Positions 58,836 through 64,000 of a stretch of 64,000 nt of DNA are shown piece by piece. The position numbers and the translations under genes were made by a program. The notes under the pieces are model-generated. The model was not told where the DNA came from. It saw only the letters and a program-made list of their open reading frames with translations, and ran no database searches. How positions within the stretch are numbered: the first letter of the stretch is position 1; each line of letters begins with the position of its first letter. This stretch comes from Euborellia annulipes. Lineage: Eukaryota; Arthropoda; Insecta; Dermaptera; Anisolabididae. The stretch spans positions 1 to 64,000 of the forward strand of contig JAKCPI010012712.1 in NCBI GenBank assembly GCA_023213315.1. Direction: 5' to 3'.

Positions 58836-58985
58836 AATTACAATTAAAACGACGTTTCTGGAACCGTTACTAGGTTCACTTTCAGTCAAGTTCATGTTCA
58901 AAGTGAATGCAAGGATTGACGATCATTCATGACGATGGTTGCAAAATTAGCAGCCGAAACGTTGTTTTAATTGTAATTTTTATTT
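58836..58985. mobile_element. Small palindromic element with hammerhead remnants (E17)
   Basis: attacaattaaaacgacgtt and complement (aacgttgttttaattgtaat) enclose decayed core pieces. Confidence 0.55.
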
Positions 58986-59607
58986 TTAACATTATAGAAT
59001 GTATTATAATTTTACTGTGAAATTATTTTTGCTATTAATTGGAAATTTTTTTCTGTTGGGAATATTAAATCACTAAATAAGTAATTAATTACATTTTTTG
59101 TATCAATATTTGCTAAAAAATATACCACGATTTGTGCAAAAAAATGTCTTTTTATTCTAATTGCAAAAAAAATAAAATTTAATGGCGAAATTTGGTTTGG
59201 AATTGAAAAAAAAATCAAAGTGGCAATAACTTGTGTAGTTCTTACCAGTTCAATGAGATATACCGTAATATTAACCCCTTTTTTTCTTACAAGATTTTTA
59301 AGAATTAATTAATATTATTGAGAAAGTTGTTAAGATAATAATATGGCTTTAAATAAAAAATCGTTTGATTTCCGTTCCAGGATTTATTCAGACAACTTCT
59401 TTTGGAAATAGTTTATAAACTATGAAATGAAACAGTAGTGGAAAAGAAGTCTTCCTCAAGGATCGCTTAAGTAGCTTGTATAATTAACATTTATTAACAA
59501 AAAATTTATCAGCCAGAAATTGATCCACGAATGAACTTTCCCATTTTGTTTTAAAATAAAGGTTTTGTCTATTTTCTATAAAAAACTGCATTGTTGAAAC
59601 TTATAAA

Positions 59608-59703
59608 TATTTTTTAAAATAAATTAGAGTAATAATCTTAATTTTAATAATATAATATTTTTTAAAATAAATTAGAGTAATAATCTTAATTTTAATAATA
59701 TAA
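59608..59703. repeat. Perfect 48-bp tandem duplication
   Basis: Two identical units beginning tattttttaaaataaattag, at 59608 and 59656. Identity suggests a very recent duplication or an assembly effect. Confidence 0.92.
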
Positions 59704-60115
59704 CGGAAAAAATTTATCAAATAATAAGTGAATTAATAGAAGAGACGAGGAGGAATAATAATTTTGATGTAGAGGAACTAAAAGATAAAGTAAAATATAG
59801 ATTAAAATTCTTGAATTCCTGCTTACTATCACTTGATTTTATACGTAGATATATAATTTAAAAAATAAAATAAAATAAAATAAGGAGAAAATAAAAAATA
59901 GATAATCAATATTTAAAAAGATAAGTGAATAAATGAATGGATTGAAATAAGGATAAAAGATAGATAATTGATATTTTAAGTAAAGTAATAGGAAAAAAAA
60001 AGAGTAAAATAAAAAAAATATTAAAATAAAAAGTAAAAACTTTAATTAAAGTTTTTCTATCCTCTAAATAGTATTATTCTAAGAAGAATAAAGTAAGTTT
60101 TAACATATTTAAAAA

Positions 60116-60247
60116 ATGGCTGTTAGAATAACTAGAAATTGTATCACGAAGATTATTGAAATCAAGCAAGAACAATCACCGCTGAATCTAAGATTGGTGG
60201 ATCCGAGACGATTATATTGGCAAAGTCTAAGACCAGTCTTTAAATAA
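60116..60247 (+). CDS. Unassigned 43-residue open frame
   Basis: Starts MAVRITRNCITKIIEIK and ends ...YWQSLRPVFK at TAA. Composition is more protein-like than neighbouring AT-rich frames (several Arg, Pro, Trp). A second frame without ATG (about 59702-59861) ends ...LSLDFIRRYII. No family was recognised; either could be chance. Confidence 0.15.
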   Translation: MAVRITRNCITKIIEIKQEQSPLNLRLVDPRRLYWQSLRPVFK

Positions 60248-62749
60248 TTAAATTAAAAAAAAAAAAACTTGTACAAGTTAACTAAAAACAACAAATTCTT
60301 TAAAGAATTTCAACAAATTAAATGATGATGATGATGAAATCATCATCGAATTAAATGGAAATTATTTGTATGTTATAATTACAAATTTATAAAAAAAAAA
60401 AAACTCACCCATTGCAATTTGAAACCAAAATGATGGTGATATCATCTTGATGTTTATTCGTTAACCAGCAACAAACACATTAAGACACAGACAGTCACAT
60501 CCACATTATCAAGACTCGAATCGAACTGATCCTTTTGGGTTGGAAATCACGAATGAATGAAAGTCCCGATAGGGGTAAATAAATTTTCGGGCAACCCCCT
60601 TCCCTCCTTCCCTATATATAGGCCGGAAATTCCCCTCCCATCCGCCCTCGAAAGCTACAGGTATATATACCTACCTACCCTTTTAGCACCACCCCTAGAA
60701 ACCAAACGGACGGTTAAATATGTTTGCGAAAAATGTTCCGTTTTTATTCGTCCCCCTTTGAAACGACGGCTGCCAATTTGAATTTGCAAATACATTGAGG
60801 GGTAGCTGTTACAATAAAACACGGTAGAGGAAGGAACCCTATAATAAATAGAGAATAGAAGATTTGGGAGAATAAATGGAAGATGCTTCGAATTTTTTGA
60901 TTAATATTCTAAAAGAAAGTTACCCGAGAAACCCAAATAAATTAATTTTAGGGGAAGAATTTCGGTCCGGTATTGGAGGCAGGGCCGGAACTAAGAGATT
61001 TTTTAGGGAGGGCAAAATAAAATTATCTCTCGCTTTATTACACCAGGCATCTAAATAATATTTTTACGCCTAATGGGAATCCGAAGTTTTCTTTTAGCCT
61101 AGACTCTAAAAAAAAATCTTAATTTTAGTATATTTTGGAATACTAAATTTACAAATTTCCCTTGTAAATGAAAACTTCTATTTTACAAATTTATGGGTTC
61201 AAATATTTATAACAAAAAAGAAAACAATTTAAAATTACAAATTTTCTTCAAAAAATCGAGTATGTATTGTAATTTTACTTACATTGTAGAGTTTTGTTAA
61301 AAATTGTATTTTTTTTTGAAAGCAGTTTGGGAATTCTAAAATTCTAAAAATCTAAAAAAAAATTCTTGCAAAGAAAAGATGTGACATAATTCAAGAATTT
61401 GGATTAAATTTCATCCTCTCGAACTAAACATTATGAAATTACTCAAAAACTAACAATTGCTGGTGGCATAGGTAGGATAGCACTGTTTTGTGACTCGCTT
61501 TGGAGAGGAAAATGACGAATTGAGACGCACAGGAGGACGGTGCCTGTGAAAGATCCCAGTTCGAGCCAACGGGTGGAAGAATTTTTAAACGGCTTTTAAA
61601 AATTACAATACATTTGTAAATGGTTTTTGCAAAGACTTACTAAATTATATGTTTTTGTTTATGTAATTTGCTTCCTACACACAAAATCCTAATTTTTACA
61701 GTGTACTAAAAAAATATAATTACAAAAAATAAAGCCTTAAAATTTTTCTTTATTGAATGATCTCAAAAATTGTGATTTTATTTTGTTATTTAGAAAGAAA
61801 TAAGTCACTTACTATAAATGGATAATCAAACTTAAAAAATCGAATATATGATGCTTAATCAAACTATCACTATCTTAAAACAATTCACTTATAGAGGGAG
61901 AACTTGAAATATAAAAGAGATTATCAGGCGAGAGAGAGGAGAGGAGATTGGCCTCTCTTCCTCTCTTTAACCATATTTCTATTTACTTAGAAAGTGGACG
62001 AACGGAACGGTGTTTGATCCCGAACCGTAATGGGATTTCCGGGACATTTTCGTTCATAGAGCGAGAGAGACTGAGCTCTTTCAAAGCAGTAGAGCAACCA
62101 ACGTCTAATATCATTAATGCATGCAAGTCAAACAAGAGAGAGAGAGAGTAGAGGGGGAAGGCAATAGAGTTGGTGTGAGAAAATCCCCCCTCTCCTGTCG
62201 AGGTGCTGAAATATGCAACGCGTCGCAAGGCGTTTAATGCCCCCCACCACCACCTCTTATGTGTTTAATGGAGGGAGGGAGTCAAGCATGATAAATAGAT
62301 TAATATTTAGACCTGATGGGGGATGAAATCTTTTAAAGATTTAAAAATAGATAGATTCTCAACTAATCAATATATCGACACTATTTTTAATGACGTAGAG
62401 AAAAAATGAGGCAAGTCCTTTCCGAAAAAAAAGATCACTTAATAAGATTGACGTTTTTTTTTATTATTATTATTTCGTCGTATTCGAATAAGCGTCCACG
62501 ATTGAAAGGTGAAACGATTAGGGGTCGGAGCCTCGGAAAAAATTTAATTTTCCACAAGATAAGTTAAAGTATTAACTGAGAGAGTTGGATATAAAAACGT
62601 TCCCTTAGAGGTTAGTTCACTTGGGTAATATAAACTGAAAGTTTATTATCTTAAAAACAAAAAAAAAAAAAGTATTGAGTAGTGAGGATATTCAAGGCAT
62701 CCAAAAGCAATAAAGAAAATTATATCTATCTTTAGCTTTATTTCATACG

Positions 62750-62793
62750 TTTGTCGACGTTTCGGACGATATTCCGGCCTTCATCAGGACAAA
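62750..62793 (-). ncRNA. Type I hammerhead ribozyme, left arm of E18
   Basis: TTTGTC-CTGATGA-A-GGCCG-GAATAT-CGTCC-GAAACGTC-GACAAA. Identical to the right-arm copy except one stem II base (CGTCC for CGGCC), leaving one mismatch there. Confidence 0.75.
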
Positions 62794-62916
62794 GAGCTGT
62801 TTGCCTCCAGCTCATAGAGGCTCTTGGCAACTCCTGACAATGCGTTATTGAACCAGAGGAATGTTCGCATAAACGCATTGTCAGGAGTTGCCCTATGAGC
62901 TGGAGGCAAACAGCTC

Positions 62917-62960
62917 TTTGTCCTGATGAAGGCCGGAATATCGGCCGAAACGTCGACAAA
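62917..62960 (+). ncRNA. Type I hammerhead ribozyme, right arm of E18, intact
   Basis: TTTGTC-CTGATGA-A-GGCCG-GAATAT-CGGCC-GAAACGTC-GACAAA. Stem I is 6 bp perfect, stem II 5 bp perfect and stem III the minimal ACGU. Cleavage is expected after C62954. One extra A precedes stem II. Confidence 0.82.
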
Positions 62961-63045
62961 CGTATGAAATAAAGCTAAAGATAAAAATAATTTTCTTTAT
63001 TGCTTTTGGCTGCCTTGAATATCCTCACTACTCATTATACATTCA

Positions 63046-64000
63046 GCCACTCCTCCTGAAATACCAGGTATTATTGAAAATATCTTGTAAGTGATTGAAG
63101 GTAGATAAAGAAAAATAAGATAGGCCGATCTTGATTATTTATTTAAATAATATAAAAAAATATTTATTATTTCAGATACTTGTTCAAGGAACGAACCTGC
63201 TGGAGTAAAAGCCCAAGTAGGAACCGAATCTAATGCATTTATTCTGATAAATAAATATTTAAATAATTTTACCTACAATTCACGTCTAGGTTCATAAACT
63301 CTCCAGAAGATAAAGACTTAATTTTCTTTTTAAATTTAAATCTATTTCTCTTTACTTTTAATATATTCAGTGAATCTATTATTATTTGAGTAATAAAGTT
63401 TTTTTTTTTTTTTTTTCAACATCAGATTATGACAGATGAAGAAACAAACAATAAAGGTGAAGGAGTGGGAGTCGGAGGTGTGTCCTTGGCTTCGTGGGAA
63501 TTGGTCATCGCCGGTCCAGATTGATGGCAAACAACAAAGGACGGAAGGGTTCTCTTTCGTTGTTTTCGCGGGCGTGGGAAGCACAAGTGAACAACGCCTT
63601 GAGGCTTTTTCTGCTTTGCTTTTTCTTGCTCCAGTAGCCAAAGGCCTGCAGGTCATTCATTCATTGAAAACTTCACGCCTGCAGCTTTGGCGCCTCCACG
63701 CAGCTGTTCTCTTCATGGGTTTCCTGGATTCTCTAGCTCAGAAAAAAAGGGCTTTGTCCAACAAAATTTATCATATAAATAACCTTATCGGAAGCCGAAT
63801 AAATTCGTTATTAGACGGTTAAACGTTATGATAATTTAATTAATTATACATTCAAAATCCAAGGGATGAATAATTTCTGTAAATGTGGGGTAAATAACTA
63901 TCATTCAGGGGTTGACAAGTGGATGCGACATAGGCGTCGGAATTAGAGGGACACGGGTATATTATATCCTCTTCTGCCCCCTTGCGATATTTATTCAAAA
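63046..64000. other. Right edge: AT-rich DNA with GC-richer island
   Basis: 63430-63830 is non-repetitive and GC-richer. Open frames of 104-128 residues exist on both strands without family resemblance, so a gene is not supported. A tttcaacatcag acceptor-like word precedes it. Confidence 0.35.

Larger units (their letters stand above)
58986..62660. other. AT-rich upstream DNA, no recognised gene
   Basis: 59608-59703 is a perfect 48-bp tandem duplication. 59700-60260 is strongly purine-biased with two short open frames (see below). 60430-60790 and 61950-62270 are GC-richer and non-repetitive. A tRNA-like fragment (agttcgagcc) lies at about 61455-61600. A cagggccggaac word near 60980 resembles a transposon end. 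Confidence 0.4.
62672..63038. mobile_element. Young palindromic hammerhead-bearing element E18
   Basis: Arms of about 165-175 bp are nearly identical in inverse, from gagtagtgaggatattcaag and its complement inward to gacaatgcg/cgcattgtc, around a 29-nt loop (62845-62873). The left arm has a 10-nt extra piece. Each arm has one outward ribozyme (62750-62793 minus, 62917-62960 plus). High arm identity implies recent origin. Confidence 0.85.
40929..64000 (-). other. Upstream BCL11 intron or 5' flank
   Basis: The acceptor before 40928 shows that at least one more exon lies upstream. In this family the first coding exon is very short and begins MSRRKQ. I looked for it on the minus strand and did not find it, so it is either beyond the window or too divergent to recognise. 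The segment is AT-rich, repeat-filled and has no recognised coding exon. Confidence 0.6.

Noticed and set aside
63342..63822. Open frames of 104 and 128 residues on opposite strands
   Set aside because: No family resemblance and mutual overlap; the GC-richer island is more likely non-coding.

Overview
The window is AT-rich eukaryotic DNA with very low gene density, many short interspersed repeats and one recognisable gene. The gene is a homolog of BCL11 (vertebrate BCL11A/BCL11B, fly CG9650), a C2H2 zinc-finger transcription factor, on the minus strand. Gene content, repeat types and composition suggest an arthropod. I cannot place it more precisely. The many homopolymer-length anomalies look like a long-read or incompletely polished assembly.

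Layout. At the left edge (about 1-342) is the BCL11 3' UTR. The large terminal coding exon runs 2848-343 (minus) and encodes zinc finger 1, the central finger pair, an acidic tract and the C-terminal three-finger cluster. The reading frame is broken four times between about 558 and 730, inside that last cluster. A 37.5-kb intron (40394-2849) follows on the same transcript. The upstream coding exon (40928-40395, minus) carries the N-terminal C2HC finger. Donor and acceptor are canonical and in matching phase, so the two exons join as ...N-S-E-P-S-N-Y.... The first coding exon is not visible. 40929-64000 is probably more intron or 5' flank.

The intron and upstream DNA hold many small mobile elements. 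The most striking are palindromic elements of about 150-400 bp carrying variant type I hammerhead ribozymes that point outward from each arm. At least three have all core residues, both stems and complementary flanks intact (27224-27266, 48913-48957, 62917-62960). Such ribozymes are known from Penelope-like retroelements and their non-autonomous relatives. One copy (56571-56970) has inserted inside another repeat with an 8-bp target duplication, which gives its exact boundaries.

Other elements are: a 690-bp repeat with a 5' terminal hairpin (three long copies); a repeat present once with and once without that insertion; three copies of a MITE whose core is inverted between copies; hAT-like and Tc1/mariner-like MITEs with target duplications; several tRNA-derived SINE-like families; and a 214-bp satellite rich in GGGAAATCCC words.

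Between repeats lie GC-richer, non-repetitive islands typical of regulatory DNA around developmental transcription factors. The clearest (about 16600-16830) has a 12-bp CRE palindrome beside a perfect inverted pair of ETS-type sites. On the plus strand close to the BCL11 upstream exon are two short open stretches with good splice signals that may be exons of an unrecognised nested gene. No rRNA gene, intact tRNA gene, CRISPR array or bacterial-type operon was seen.
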